From Streptomyces natalensis ATCC 27448 (GTDB taxonomy: Bacteria; Actinomycetota; Actinomycetes; Streptomycetales; Streptomycetaceae), in the NCBI RefSeq assembly GCF_000935125.1, contig NZ_JRKI01000018.1, forward strand, positions 248,001-312,000: 64,000 nucleotides of DNA. Reading direction: 5' to 3'. The notes below the pieces were generated by a model that saw only the letters and a list, made by a program, of their open reading frames with translations, had not been told where the DNA came from and ran no database searches. The position numbers were made by a program, and so were the translations under genes. Of this stretch, positions 33,840 to 42,553 are shown in pieces. The stretch's first letter is position 1; every line of letters starts with the position of its first letter.

Positions 33840-35258
33840 ATGACCTGGCACGCGCTGATCGAGGTGTCGAGAGAATCCGAAGAACCGCTCACCGCGCAGA
33901 TCGAGGGCCGAATACGGGAGGAGATTTCCGCGGGTGTGCTGCATCCGGGCACCCGGCTGCCGTCCAGCCGGCAACTCGCCGAGGACGTGGGGGTCTCCCG
34001 CAGCGTGGTCGTCGAGGCGTACGGCCGGCTGATCGCCGAGGGGTATCTGGAGGCCGTCCGGGGCTCCGGCACCCGCGTGGCGCACCATCTGACCGCTCCG
34101 GCCCTGCCGACGCTGCTCGATGACGGGCTGGTGCCGCCCGCGCGCTGGGACCTGCGCCCGGGGCTGCCCCGCGGCGCCGGCTTCCCGCACCGCGAATGGC
34201 TCGCCTCCTACCAGCGCGCCCTTCAGGCGGTCGACCCCGGCGACCTCGGCTACCCGCCGCTGTCCGGCGCCGACGGGCTGCGCGAGGAGCTGGCCCGCTA
34301 CCTCGGCCGGGCCCGCGGGGTGCTGACCACCGCCGGACAGGTCATGGTGGTGTCCGGCTTCGCGCAGGCGCTCGGGCTGCTGTGCACGGTGCTGTCCGGC
34401 GCCGGTATCGACCGGATCGCGATGGAGGACCCCTGCCACCACCGCCAGCGGCAGTTCGTCGGGGAGGTGGGCATCCGGCCCGTACCGGTGCCCGTGGACG
34501 ACGAGGGCATCGACGTCGAGGCGCTCGCCGCGACGGGGGTACGGGCCGTCCTCGTCACCCCCGCCCACCAGTTCCCCACCGGCGCCACCCTCTCACCGGC
34601 ACGCCGCGAGGCCCTGGTCCGCTGGGCGCGCGACACCGGCGCCTGGGTGATCGAGGACGACTACGACGGCGACCTGTGGCTGGAGCAGGGCGCCCGCCCC
34701 CTGGCCCTCCAGCGCCTCGCCCCCGACCGCGTCGTCTACGGCGGCACGGCGAGCAAATCGCTCGCCCCCGGCCTGCGCTTCGGCTGGCTGGCCCTCCCGG
34801 CCGGGCTGCTCGCCGCGGTGGAGCGGACCCGCTCCCACCGCGATCTGGGGTCCGACGTCCTCACCCAGCTCGCCTTCGCCGAACTCCTGCGCAGCGGGCA
34901 CTTCGACCGTCATCTGCGCGCCCGCCGCGACCACTACCGCAGACGGCGCGAATGCCTGGAGCAGGCCGTACACCGCTTCCTGCCCGGGGCCCGGATCACC
35001 GGCTCGGCGGCCGGGCTGCACGCGTACGTACGGCTGCCGCACCGGGTCGACGAGGCCGCACTCGTCGGCCGGGCGCTGGAGCGTTCGGTGCTGGTCCCCG
35101 GCGGCCGGCGCTACCACGCCCGCCCCGAAGGGGCTGCCCCCGCCCTGGTGGTGGGCTACACCGCGGTGCCCCGCACCGGCATCGTGGAGGCGGTCCGGGA
35201 ACTGGGCGCCGCCTATGCGCGAAGGCCCGCGGCGGCCGGCGCCGCGCGCTGCGCCTGA
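33840..35258 (+). CDS. MocR-type GntR/aminotransferase regulator
   Basis: The 472-residue protein has an N-terminal GntR winged HTH (TRLPSSRQLAEDVGVSRSVV) and a class I aminotransferase-like domain with the PLP-binding lysine in YGGTASKSLAPGLRFGW and the preceding EDDYDGD. MocR/PdxR/GabR proteins sense PLP or an amino acid through an internal aldimine. Start ATG 33840 follows GGGGGAAAAGAAG; the frame is open further upstream but the domain starts here. It lies between trpD and trpG, so its ligand may be anthranilate-, tryptophan- or amine-related. Its 3' end overlaps the trpG end by 46 bp (convergent). Confidence 0.88.
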   Translation: MTWHALIEVSRESEEPLTAQIEGRIREEISAGVLHPGTRLPSSRQLAEDVGVSRSVVVEAYGRLIAEGYLEAVRGSGTRVAHHLTAPALPTLLDDGLVPPARWDLRPGLPRGAGFPHREWLASYQRALQAVDPGDLGYPPLSGADGLREELARYLGRARGVLTTAGQVMVVSGFAQALGLLCTVLSGAGIDRIAMEDPCHHRQRQFVGEVGIRPVPVPVDDEGIDVEALAATGVRAVLVTPAHQFPTGATLSPARREALVRWARDTGAWVIEDDYDGDLWLEQGARPLALQRLAPDRVVYGGTASKSLAPGLRFGWLALPAGLLAAVERTRSHRDLGSDVLTQLAFAELLRSGHFDRHLRARRDHYRRRRECLEQAVHRFLPGARITGSAAGLHAYVRLPHRVDEAALVGRALERSVLVPGGRRYHARPEGAAPALVVGYTAVPRTGIVEAVRELGAAYARRPAAAGAARCA

Positions 35259-35863
35259 GGCGCCCCACCGGACGAAGGCGCCCCACCGGACGAAAGCGCC
35301 CCGGCGGACAGGAAGTTCTCGAAGAGCGTCAGGCCGCCTTCGGTCGTGATGCTCTCCGGGTGGAACTGCACGCCCTCCACCGGCAGCGTGCGGTGCCGCA
35401 GCCCCATCACATAGCCGTCGTCCTCCGCACTCGCCGTCTCCGCCAACTCGTCGGGCAGCGGCCGGGAGACGATCAGCGAGTGGTAGCGCGTGGCCACCGT
35501 GCTGTTCCCCAGGCCGCGGAAGAGCCCCTGGCCGTCGTGGCGTACGGGGCTCGTCCGCCCGTGCATCAAATGGCCGGCGACCTCCACCCGGCCGCCGAAC
35601 GCCAGGGCGATGGCCTGGTGGCCCAGGCACACCCCCAGCACCGGCACCCGCCCGGCGAACCGGCGCACCAGCTCGACATGGCCGGAGGCGGCGGGGTGCC
35701 CAGGGCCCGGCCCCAGCACCACCGCATCCGGCCGCCCGGCCGCCAGCTCCCGCGGACTGCGCGTGTGCGAGCGCACCACCTCGGTGGTGGCGCCCAGGGT
35801 GCGCAGGTACTGGTCGATGATGTGCACGAAACTGTCGTACGCGTCCACCAGCAGAATCTTCAT
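35213..35863 (-). CDS. trpG: Anthranilate synthase glutamine amidotransferase subunit
   Basis: The 216-residue class I amidotransferase has VDAYDSFVHII at the N-terminus, the nucleophile Cys in VLGVCLGHQAIAL, and His-Glu in VEGVQFHPESI. It releases ammonia from glutamine for the TrpE subunit. The C-terminus has a short repeat, SSGGAP, twice. Its ATG overlaps the trpE stop (ATGA). PabA is the alternative, but the trpE, trpD and trpC context favours TrpG. Confidence 0.88.
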   Translation of the reverse strand: MKILLVDAYDSFVHIIDQYLRTLGATTEVVRSHTRSPRELAAGRPDAVVLGPGPGHPAASGHVELVRRFAGRVPVLGVCLGHQAIALAFGGRVEVAGHLMHGRTSPVRHDGQGLFRGLGNSTVATRYHSLIVSRPLPDELAETASAEDDGYVMGLRHRTLPVEGVQFHPESITTEGGLTLFENFLSAGALSSGGAPSSGGAPQAQRAAPAAAGLRA

Positions 35864-37407
35864 GACAGCAGTTCCTCACCGGTCAGCGCCCAGTAGGCGG
35901 CGCCCATCTTCGCCAGGGTCTCGTCCCACTCCGCCTCGGGCACCGACTCCGCGACGATGCCCGCCGAACTCTGGGTGGAGTAGGTCCGGCCGTCGTGCAC
36001 GATCGTGCGGATGCACAGCGCGAGGCTGCTCCAGCCGCGGACGTCGATCAGACCGAGCGCCCCCGCATAACTCCCGCGCGGCTCCCGCTCGATGCCGTCG
36101 ATGATCTCCATGGCGCGCAGCTTGGGCGCGCCGGTCATGGTGCCCGCGGGGAAGGTGGCGCACAGCGCCTGCCACACATCGGCCTCTGGTTCCAGCCGTC
36201 CGCTGACCGTCGAGACGATGTGGAAGACATGGGAGTACGCCTCCACCGTCATCAGGTCCGGCACCGCCAGGGAACGCGGCCGGCACACCCGGCCGATGTC
36301 GTTGCGGCACAGGTCGATCAGCATCACATGCTCGGCCTGTTCCTTGGTGCTGGCCAGCATCTCCTTGACCCGGCGCTCGTTCTCCTCCGGCGTCGGCCCC
36401 TGCCGGGTGGTGCCGGCGATGGGCCGCATGACGATCTCGTCGCCCTCGGTGCGGAAGAACAGCTCGGGGCTGGCGCCGATGAGCATCTCGCCCGCGCGGG
36501 GCGCCAGATACATGTACGGCGACGGGTTGCGGGACCGCAGCCGCCGGTAGACCTCGACGGGCGTCAGCGCCGTGTCGACGTCGATGCGGTGCCCGATCTG
36601 GATCTGGTAGATGTCCCCGACCCCGATGTGCTCCAGGCACCGGCGGGCCCAGTCCAGGAACGTGCCGCGGGCGACGGTGTCCCGTACCGAACGGGGCGCG
36701 GGCGCCGCGGGAGGGGGGACGTCGCCCTCCGAGGAGGCTTCGGCGGCCGCCCGCGCCAGGTCGGCCAGGTCCACGACGCGGTCGGCGGGGAACGCGTCCG
36801 CATGGGCCGTCACCTGCCGTGCGCCGTCCGCCCCGGGCTCGTACCAGACGGTGTGGCGGAACAGCGTGAACGTCATGTCCGGACCCCGGGAGGAGGCCGT
36901 GCGGTCCGGCAGTTCGTCCATGTGCCAGGCCGCCTCGTAGCCCAGGCCCGCCAGGAAGCCGAAGGCGAACGAGTCCTGCGGCCGGGCGGTCGTCACGTCG
37001 AACAGCCGCTGGGAGCGCCGCATCAGGTCCCAGACCTGCGCGGAATCGCCGAACCGGAGGCGGGCCGGCGCGCCCTCCGGCGCCTCCGGGTCCGCCGTCA
37101 TCCCCGCCTCGCCGGCCGCTGCCAGCAGGGCGGCGCACAGCGTGGGCGCACCGCCGACCTCGATATGACGGGCGAACACCCGCACCTCGGCGAGCCGTCC
37201 GCAGCCGACCACCGCCGCGCCGCGGTCCCGCTCCGGCCCCGCCAGGCTCTCGAAGAGGAAGACGTCCTGCGGCCCGAGGCCGGCGACCAGCCGGGTGTAG
37301 AGCCGGAGCGGGTCGTGCCACGGCAGCGGCGATTCGGTGACACGTACGCGCACCGGCGCGCCCGCCCGCGCCGTGGTCCCGTCCTGGCCCCGTGTCGTTC
37401 GTGTCAT
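35860..37407 (-). CDS. trpE: Anthranilate synthase large subunit
   Basis: The 515-residue chorismate-binding enzyme has the catalytic motifs IGASPELFFR, PIAGTTRQG, LIDLCRNDIGRV, TFPAGTMTGAPKLRAMEII and the final SSAGIVAESV. The N-terminal FLFESLAGPERD corresponds to the LLES element that binds feedback tryptophan, and the Glu-Ser pair is retained, so feedback control may persist. Start ATG 37407 has AAGGA 7 nt upstream. It forms an operon with trpG. Aminodeoxychorismate synthase is less likely given trpC and trpD nearby. Confidence 0.88.
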   Translation of the reverse strand: MTRTTRGQDGTTARAGAPVRVRVTESPLPWHDPLRLYTRLVAGLGPQDVFLFESLAGPERDRGAAVVGCGRLAEVRVFARHIEVGGAPTLCAALLAAAGEAGMTADPEAPEGAPARLRFGDSAQVWDLMRRSQRLFDVTTARPQDSFAFGFLAGLGYEAAWHMDELPDRTASSRGPDMTFTLFRHTVWYEPGADGARQVTAHADAFPADRVVDLADLARAAAEASSEGDVPPPAAPAPRSVRDTVARGTFLDWARRCLEHIGVGDIYQIQIGHRIDVDTALTPVEVYRRLRSRNPSPYMYLAPRAGEMLIGASPELFFRTEGDEIVMRPIAGTTRQGPTPEENERRVKEMLASTKEQAEHVMLIDLCRNDIGRVCRPRSLAVPDLMTVEAYSHVFHIVSTVSGRLEPEADVWQALCATFPAGTMTGAPKLRAMEIIDGIEREPRGSYAGALGLIDVRGWSSLALCIRTIVHDGRTYSTQSSAGIVAESVPEAEWDETLAKMGAAYWALTGEELLS

Positions 37408-37691
37408 CTGGTTCCTTCGGTTCCTTGTCCGCGCTGTCCGGTCATTTCGCGCTGTCCGCCGCGGTTCGGACGGCATTCGGATGCATTCCGGCCGCGACCA
37501 CGAGTACGGCGGGCGGCGACGGCAAGAAAAACACCGGGCGGCCGACCGCGACCAGACCACTTGGAGATGCGCCGTGCAGACCATTCCGCCGGGCCTTGAC
37601 CGCATTTGGCGGACGCGGTTGGAATTTGCTGCGCGGACCCCGTGCCCCGAACGCATGGAGCCGCCGAACTCGACTCTGGCGAAAGGCCGCG

Positions 37692-39068
37692 ATGAATCCC
37701 CTCCCGATGACGGAATACCGCAGCAGCGCTGACGGCAATTCCCTTCCGGCCGCGCAACAGCCCGTCTGGCCCGACCCGGATCTGCTGGGCGAGACCACCG
37801 GCAGGCTCGAACGGCTCCCCGAACTCGTCTTCGCCGAGGAGAGCGACCGGCTGCGCGAGCGGCTGGCCGCGGTCGCCCGCGGTGAGGCGTTCGTGCTCCA
37901 GGGCGGCGACTGCGCCGAGACCTTCGACGGCGTCACCGCCGACGCGATCAACGGCAAGCTGCGCACCCTGCTCCAGATGGCCCTGGTGCTGACGTACGGC
38001 GCCTCCGTACCCGTCGTCAAGATCGGCCGGCTGGCTGGGCAGTACGCCAAACCGCGCTCCCGGCCGACCGAGACCCGCGACGGGGTCACCCTGCCCGTCT
38101 ACCGCGGCGACGCGGTCAATGCACCGGCCTTCACCGCGGCCGCCCGCCGCCCCGACCCCCGGCGGCTGCTGCGCATGTACGAAGCCTCGGCGGCGACCCT
38201 CAACCTCGTACGCGCCTTCTCCACCGGCGGCTACGCGGGCCTGCACCACGCACGCGACTGGAACCGGGCCTTCATCACCGACTCGCCGGCCGGCCGCCGC
38301 TACGAGGAACTGGCCGACGACATCGACCGCTCGCTGCGCTTCATGGAAGCCTGCGGGGTCACCTCCCAGCAGCTGCACGCCGTGGAGTTCTTCGTCAGCC
38401 ACGAGGGCCTGCTGCTCGACTACGAAAGGGCGCTGACCCGCACCGACGCGCGGACCGGGCAGGCGTACGCCGGCAGCGGCCACCTCCTGTGGATCGGCGA
38501 GCGGACCCGCGGCCTCGACGGCGCACACATCGACCACTTCTCCCGTATCCGCAACCCGATCGCCGTGAAGCTCGGCCCCGACGCCACCGCCGACGAGGCG
38601 CTCGCCTATGCCGCCCGGCTCAACCCCCGCAACGAACCGGGCCGGCTGACCTTCGTGACCAGGATGGGCGCCGGGCGGATCCGCGACCGGCTGCCCGGCC
38701 TGGTCGAGAAGGTCACGGCCGACGGCGCGGTGGTCGCCTGGGTCTGCGACCCGATGCACGGCAACACCTTCGTGGCCCCCAGCGGCCACAAGACCCGCCG
38801 CTTCGACGACATCCTGGACGAGGTCCGCGGCTTCTTCGAGGTGCACCGCGCGCTGGGCACCCACGCCGGGGGCCTGCATGTCGAGCTCACCGGTGACGAT
38901 GTCACCGAGTGCGTCGGCGGCGACGACGTCCTGGTCGGCGACCTCCACCGGCGCTACGAAACCGCCTGCGATCCGCGGTTGAACCACCGTCAGTCCCTGG
39001 AACTGGCCTTCCGCGCCGCCGAGATGCTGCTCGACCCGCTCCGCGGGACCGGGGACGCGGCGCCCTGA
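37692..39068 (+). CDS. Class II DAHP synthase
   Basis: The 458-residue protein matches the plant/actinobacterial type II 3-deoxy-7-phosphoheptulonate synthases: LQGGDCAETF (metal Cys), VVKIGRLAGQYAKPRS, HHARDWNRAF, FFVSHEGLLLDYE, SGHLLWIGERTR, MHGNTFVAPSGHKTR and GGLHVELTGDDVTECVGG. It catalyses the first shikimate-pathway step. A pathway-located copy raises flux to chorismate, in line with trpE and trpG divergently transcribed from the same 284-bp region. Start ATG 37692 with GAAAGG upstream; ATG 37707 is an alternative. Confidence 0.92.
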   Translation: MNPLPMTEYRSSADGNSLPAAQQPVWPDPDLLGETTGRLERLPELVFAEESDRLRERLAAVARGEAFVLQGGDCAETFDGVTADAINGKLRTLLQMALVLTYGASVPVVKIGRLAGQYAKPRSRPTETRDGVTLPVYRGDAVNAPAFTAAARRPDPRRLLRMYEASAATLNLVRAFSTGGYAGLHHARDWNRAFITDSPAGRRYEELADDIDRSLRFMEACGVTSQQLHAVEFFVSHEGLLLDYERALTRTDARTGQAYAGSGHLLWIGERTRGLDGAHIDHFSRIRNPIAVKLGPDATADEALAYAARLNPRNEPGRLTFVTRMGAGRIRDRLPGLVEKVTADGAVVAWVCDPMHGNTFVAPSGHKTRRFDDILDEVRGFFEVHRALGTHAGGLHVELTGDDVTECVGGDDVLVGDLHRRYETACDPRLNHRQSLELAFRAAEMLLDPLRGTGDAAP

Positions 39069-39102
39069 GGGGACGCCAGGTATCGGGCCGGGCAAAGAAG
39101 CT

Positions 39103-39135
39103 CGATAATCCATCGATATAGAGGCCGCCTAGCTT
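39103..39135 (+). promoter_or_regulatory. SARP-type operator-promoter for the A-T NRPS operon
   Basis: CGATAA (39103-39108) and CGATAT (39114-39119) have an 11-bp period, and TAGCTT starts at 39130, 16 bp after the second box starts. The spacer TCCAT is nearly the same as TCCAG at the ybaK-trpC site. Confidence 0.78.
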
Positions 39136-39147
39136 GCCTTCCACAAG

Positions 39148-39184
39148 GTGAAATCGGCCGCCGAAAGCCGGCCGCCGATTTCAC
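39148..39184 (+). promoter_or_regulatory. Strong stem-loop at the 5' end of the NRPS transcript
   Basis: GTGAAATCGGC (39148-39158) pairs perfectly with GCCGATTTCAC (39174-39184). After one C-C mismatch a further 4 bp (GCCG/CGGC) close a 5-nt loop. The transcript should start near 39142 if the -10 at 39130-39135 is used, so the hairpin would form almost at the 5' end. It could stabilise the mRNA, act as an attenuator or block upstream GTG 39148. Confidence 0.6.
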
Positions 39185-39201
39185 GATCCGACGGACATCC
39201 G

Positions 39202-41466
39202 GTGTGGGGTGCAACGCTCGTGGTGGGCAGCGCAGGAAGTCAGGGCGACGACGCGAGGGCCGGGTACCTCCCGGCCGAGCCGCAGGAGGTCGCCGACGGC
39301 ATCGAGCGGGTGGCCGCACAGTGCCGGGTCGACGCCGCGACCGTCCGGCTCGCCGCACAGGTCATCGTGGCGGGGACGGTCGCCGGTTTCCACGAGTCGC
39401 CGGCCGGCGAGGGCACCTGGCGCGAGGTGATCGCGCAGGTGGCCACCGAGGCGGGCCGGGCCGAGGCCCTCCGGGCGTGGGCGGGCGTCGGCGCACAGGA
39501 CCAGGTGAGCGCCGAGCGGGTCGCCGGCTATGTGCTCACGGCCCTGCGCGCGCTGACCGAGGACCCGGACGCACCGCACCATCTGCACAGCCTGCTGTCG
39601 CCGGAGGAACTCACCGTCCAGCTGGAGGATTTCGCCGGGCCGGTCCGCCCCCTCCCGGACCGCCGCTTCCACGAGCTGTTCGAGGAGCGGGTGCGCCGCC
39701 ACCCCGACGCGGTCGCCGCCGTGCTGGGGGACCGCTCCTGGACGTATCAGGAACTGAACCGACGGGCCAACAAGATCGCCTGGTCGCTGCACCGCCGGGG
39801 GCTGCGCGACGAGGACGTCGTCGCCGTGGTCACCGAGCGCACCCTGGAGTGGCTGGCCGCCGTGATCGCGGTGTTCAAGGCGGGCGGCTGCTATCTGCCG
39901 CTCGAACCGCACTTCCCCGCCGACCGGATCGCCAATGTGCTGACCCGCAGCGGCAGCCGGTGGGTGCTCGCCGAACGCGGGGTGCCCCACCTGGCGCAGG
40001 CGCTCGCTGGCCGCGACGGCGTCGAACTGTCCCACCTCGACGTCCTGCTGGCCCAGGACGGTCCCGAGGACGACCTCGGTCTCCCGGTCGCCGCCGACCA
40101 GCTCGCCTACATCTATTTCACCTCCGGCTCCACCGGCGAGCCGAAGGGGGCGATGTGCGAGCACAACGGCTTCCTCAACCACCTCCTGGCCAAGATCGAG
40201 GACCTCGGCGTCGGCGAGGGCGAGGTCATCGCCCAGACGGCCCCCCAGTGCTTCGACATCTCCCTGTGGCAGCTGGTCTCCGCCCTGCTGGTCGGCGGCA
40301 CCACCCGCCTGGTCCCGCAGGACGTCGTCCTGGACGTCGGCAGATTCCTCGACACCCTGTCCGACGGGGGCGTCCAGGTCGTCCAACTGGTCCCCTCCTA
40401 CCTGGAGGTGGTGCTGTCGGCCCTGGAGGAGAGCCCGCGGGCGCTGCCCCGGCTGCGCTGTGTCTCCGTCACCGGCGAAGCCCTCAAGAAGGAGCTCGTC
40501 GAGCGCTGGTTCCGCACCTTCCCGGGGGTGCTCCTGGCCAACGCCTACGGGCTCACCGAGACGTCCGACGACACCAACCACGAGGTGATGGACCGGGTTC
40601 CCGGCCACCGCTCGGTACCGCTCGGCAAGGCGATCCGCAATGTGCGGGTGTACGTGGTCGACGAGCGGCTCTCCCCGGTGCCGCTGGGCGTGCCCGGCGA
40701 GATCGTCTTCTCCGGCGTCTGCGTCGGCCGTGGCTACATCAACGACGAGGCCCGCACCAAGGCGGCGTTCGGCCTCGATCCGCACCGGCCGGGCGAGCGG
40801 CTCTACCGCTCCGGTGACTTCGGCCGCTGGCTGCCCGGCGGGACGCTGGAATTCCTCGGCCGCCGCGACTCCCAGGTCAAGATCAACGGCTTCCGGATCG
40901 AGATCGGCGAGATCGAGAACCGCCTGCTCCAGGTGCCCGGCGTCCGCGACGGCGCGGTGGTGACCGCGGGCAGCGCCGAACGCCCCTATCTGGTCGGCTA
41001 CTACACCGGCGGCGCGGACGTGGGACCCGAGGTGGTGCGGGCGGCGCTGGCCGGCGTGCTGCCCGGCTACATGGTGCCGCAGCATCTGCACCGCCGCCCC
41101 GAGCTGCCCCTCACCGCCAACGGCAAGATCGACAAGAAGGCCCTGGTCCGGATGGCGGCCGAGGCGGAACGGGCGGCCGGCCGCGACGAGTTCCAGCCCC
41201 CGGCGACCGCCGCCGAACGCCGGGTCGCCGCCCTCTGGGCCGGTCTGCTCAAGGTGCCGCTGGAGCGCATCGGCCGCGGCTCGCGCTTCGTCGAGCTCGG
41301 CGGCACCTCACTGACCGCGATCCGGCTGGCCATCGCCCTGGACCGGGCGGTGACGGTCAAGGAACTGACCGACACCCCGACCGTCGCCGACGTGGCCGCG
41401 CTGCTGGACCGGAAGGCGGCCGAGCGGCCCGAGCGGGAAGCCCGCGAAACCGGCCACACCGGCTGA
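39202..41466 (+). CDS. Stand-alone NRPS adenylation-thiolation protein
   Basis: The protein has about 150 N-terminal residues without a recognised domain, a full adenylation domain and a carrier domain at the end. A-domain motifs include YIYFTSGSTGEPKGAM (A3), CFDISLWQL (A4), NAYGLTETSDD (A5), LYRSGDFGRW (A7), GRRDSQVKINGFRIE (A8) and NGKIDKKAL (A10). The carrier serine is in FVELGGTSLTAIRL. Specificity positions read by eye as D-I-W-Q-S-T-A-D-D-K; two acidic residues suggest a basic or amine-bearing side chain, but this is uncertain. No C or TE domain, so it hands its residue to another protein, probably after hydroxylation by the next gene product. Start GTG 39202 is a choice; 39148 and 39220 are alternatives. 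Confidence 0.85.
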   Translation: MWGATLVVGSAGSQGDDARAGYLPAEPQEVADGIERVAAQCRVDAATVRLAAQVIVAGTVAGFHESPAGEGTWREVIAQVATEAGRAEALRAWAGVGAQDQVSAERVAGYVLTALRALTEDPDAPHHLHSLLSPEELTVQLEDFAGPVRPLPDRRFHELFEERVRRHPDAVAAVLGDRSWTYQELNRRANKIAWSLHRRGLRDEDVVAVVTERTLEWLAAVIAVFKAGGCYLPLEPHFPADRIANVLTRSGSRWVLAERGVPHLAQALAGRDGVELSHLDVLLAQDGPEDDLGLPVAADQLAYIYFTSGSTGEPKGAMCEHNGFLNHLLAKIEDLGVGEGEVIAQTAPQCFDISLWQLVSALLVGGTTRLVPQDVVLDVGRFLDTLSDGGVQVVQLVPSYLEVVLSALEESPRALPRLRCVSVTGEALKKELVERWFRTFPGVLLANAYGLTETSDDTNHEVMDRVPGHRSVPLGKAIRNVRVYVVDERLSPVPLGVPGEIVFSGVCVGRGYINDEARTKAAFGLDPHRPGERLYRSGDFGRWLPGGTLEFLGRRDSQVKINGFRIEIGEIENRLLQVPGVRDGAVVTAGSAERPYLVGYYTGGADVGPEVVRAALAGVLPGYMVPQHLHRRPELPLTANGKIDKKALVRMAAEAERAAGRDEFQPPATAAERRVAALWAGLLKVPLERIGRGSRFVELGGTSLTAIRLAIALDRAVTVKELTDTPTVADVAALLDRKAAERPEREARETGHTG

Positions 41467-41518
41467 CACCGCGGCCGCCCGCCCGCTCGCGAGCACCTCA
41501 CGGAGAGAGACAGAGACG

Positions 41519-42532
41519 ATGACTTCCCAGACCCTGCCCGCCGCCCCCGTAGCGGCCGGGAACGGCGCGGCCGACGCCCCCGGTTCCGCTCCCGCCGGCC
41601 TGCCCGTCCTGCGGGTCACCCCAGGAGAAGGCACCCCGGCCGACCGGGCCGAGGCCCACCGCGACGCCGCCGCGGACCTGATCGCCGAACACGGCGCGGT
41701 GCTGCTGCGCGGCCTCGGCGTCGGCTCGCCGGACGAGGTGGCGGCGGTGGCGCGGGCGCTCGGCGTGACGCCGATGACCGAACGGGAGCGGTTCGCCCCC
41801 CGCAGGTCGTACGCGGAGGGCGTCTACTCCTCCTCCGAATGGCCCGCGGACGAGCCCATGTGCATGCACCACGAGCTGAGTTACGCCACCGAGGTGCCGA
41901 GTCTGCTGCTCTTCGGCTGCCTGACCGCCCCCGCCACGGGCGGCCGCACCGCGGTGGCCGACTCGCAGGAGGTGCTCAAGGCGCTGCCCGACGGTCTGGT
42001 GGCCCCCTTCGCCCGCGACGGCTGGCTGCTGACCCGTATGTACCACGACATCGGTGTGTCCTGGACGGAGGCGTTCGGCACCGACGACCCGGCCGCGGTC
42101 GACGCGTACTGTGCGGCGGCGGGCCTGGAGCACGAATGGCTGCCGGACGGCCGGCTGCGCACCAGCCAGCGCCGCTCCGCCGTCGTCGAGCACCCGCGCA
42201 CCGGCGCACCGGTCTGGTTCAACCAGGTCGCCTTCCTCAACGAGCGGACCCTCGACCCGATGGTCCGCGACTACCTCGTCGACGTGTACGGCCCCGAGGG
42301 CCTGCCCTTCAACACCGCGTACGGCGACGGCACCGCGCTCACCGAGGAGACCGTCGAGACCCTCAACGCGGCCTACCGCGCCGCCACCGTGGGCGAACCG
42401 TGGCAGGACGGCGACGTCCTCCTCGTCGACAACCTCCGCATGGCGCACAGCCGTGAGCCGTACGAGGGCGCCCGCGACATCGTGGCGATCCTCGGCAACC
42501 CGGTCCGGCTCGCCGGGCACGTCCGTTCCTGA
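41519..42532 (+). CDS. SyrP-like TauD/TfdA-family hydroxylase
   Basis: The 337-residue Fe(II)/2-oxoglutarate enzyme resembles SyrP, the hydroxylase that modifies aspartate bound to an NRPS carrier. The metal site HxE is in MCMHHELSYATE and the distal His in DNLRMAHSREPYEG; WFNQVAFLNER and GLPFNTAYGDG are typical of the group. It lies 52 bp after the A-T protein, so the loaded amino acid is the likely substrate. An alternative is hydroxylation of free amino acid. Confidence 0.85.
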   Translation: MTSQTLPAAPVAAGNGAADAPGSAPAGLPVLRVTPGEGTPADRAEAHRDAAADLIAEHGAVLLRGLGVGSPDEVAAVARALGVTPMTERERFAPRRSYAEGVYSSSEWPADEPMCMHHELSYATEVPSLLLFGCLTAPATGGRTAVADSQEVLKALPDGLVAPFARDGWLLTRMYHDIGVSWTEAFGTDDPAAVDAYCAAAGLEHEWLPDGRLRTSQRRSAVVEHPRTGAPVWFNQVAFLNERTLDPMVRDYLVDVYGPEGLPFNTAYGDGTALTEETVETLNAAYRAATVGEPWQDGDVLLVDNLRMAHSREPYEGARDIVAILGNPVRLAGHVRS

Positions 42533-42553
42533 CCTTTGACCTGTGGAGTCCTG

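Noticed and set aside
37573..37691. Possible tryptophan attenuator leader before the DAHP synthase gene
   Set aside because: The open frame has only one Trp codon and no alternative terminator/antiterminator stems are evident.
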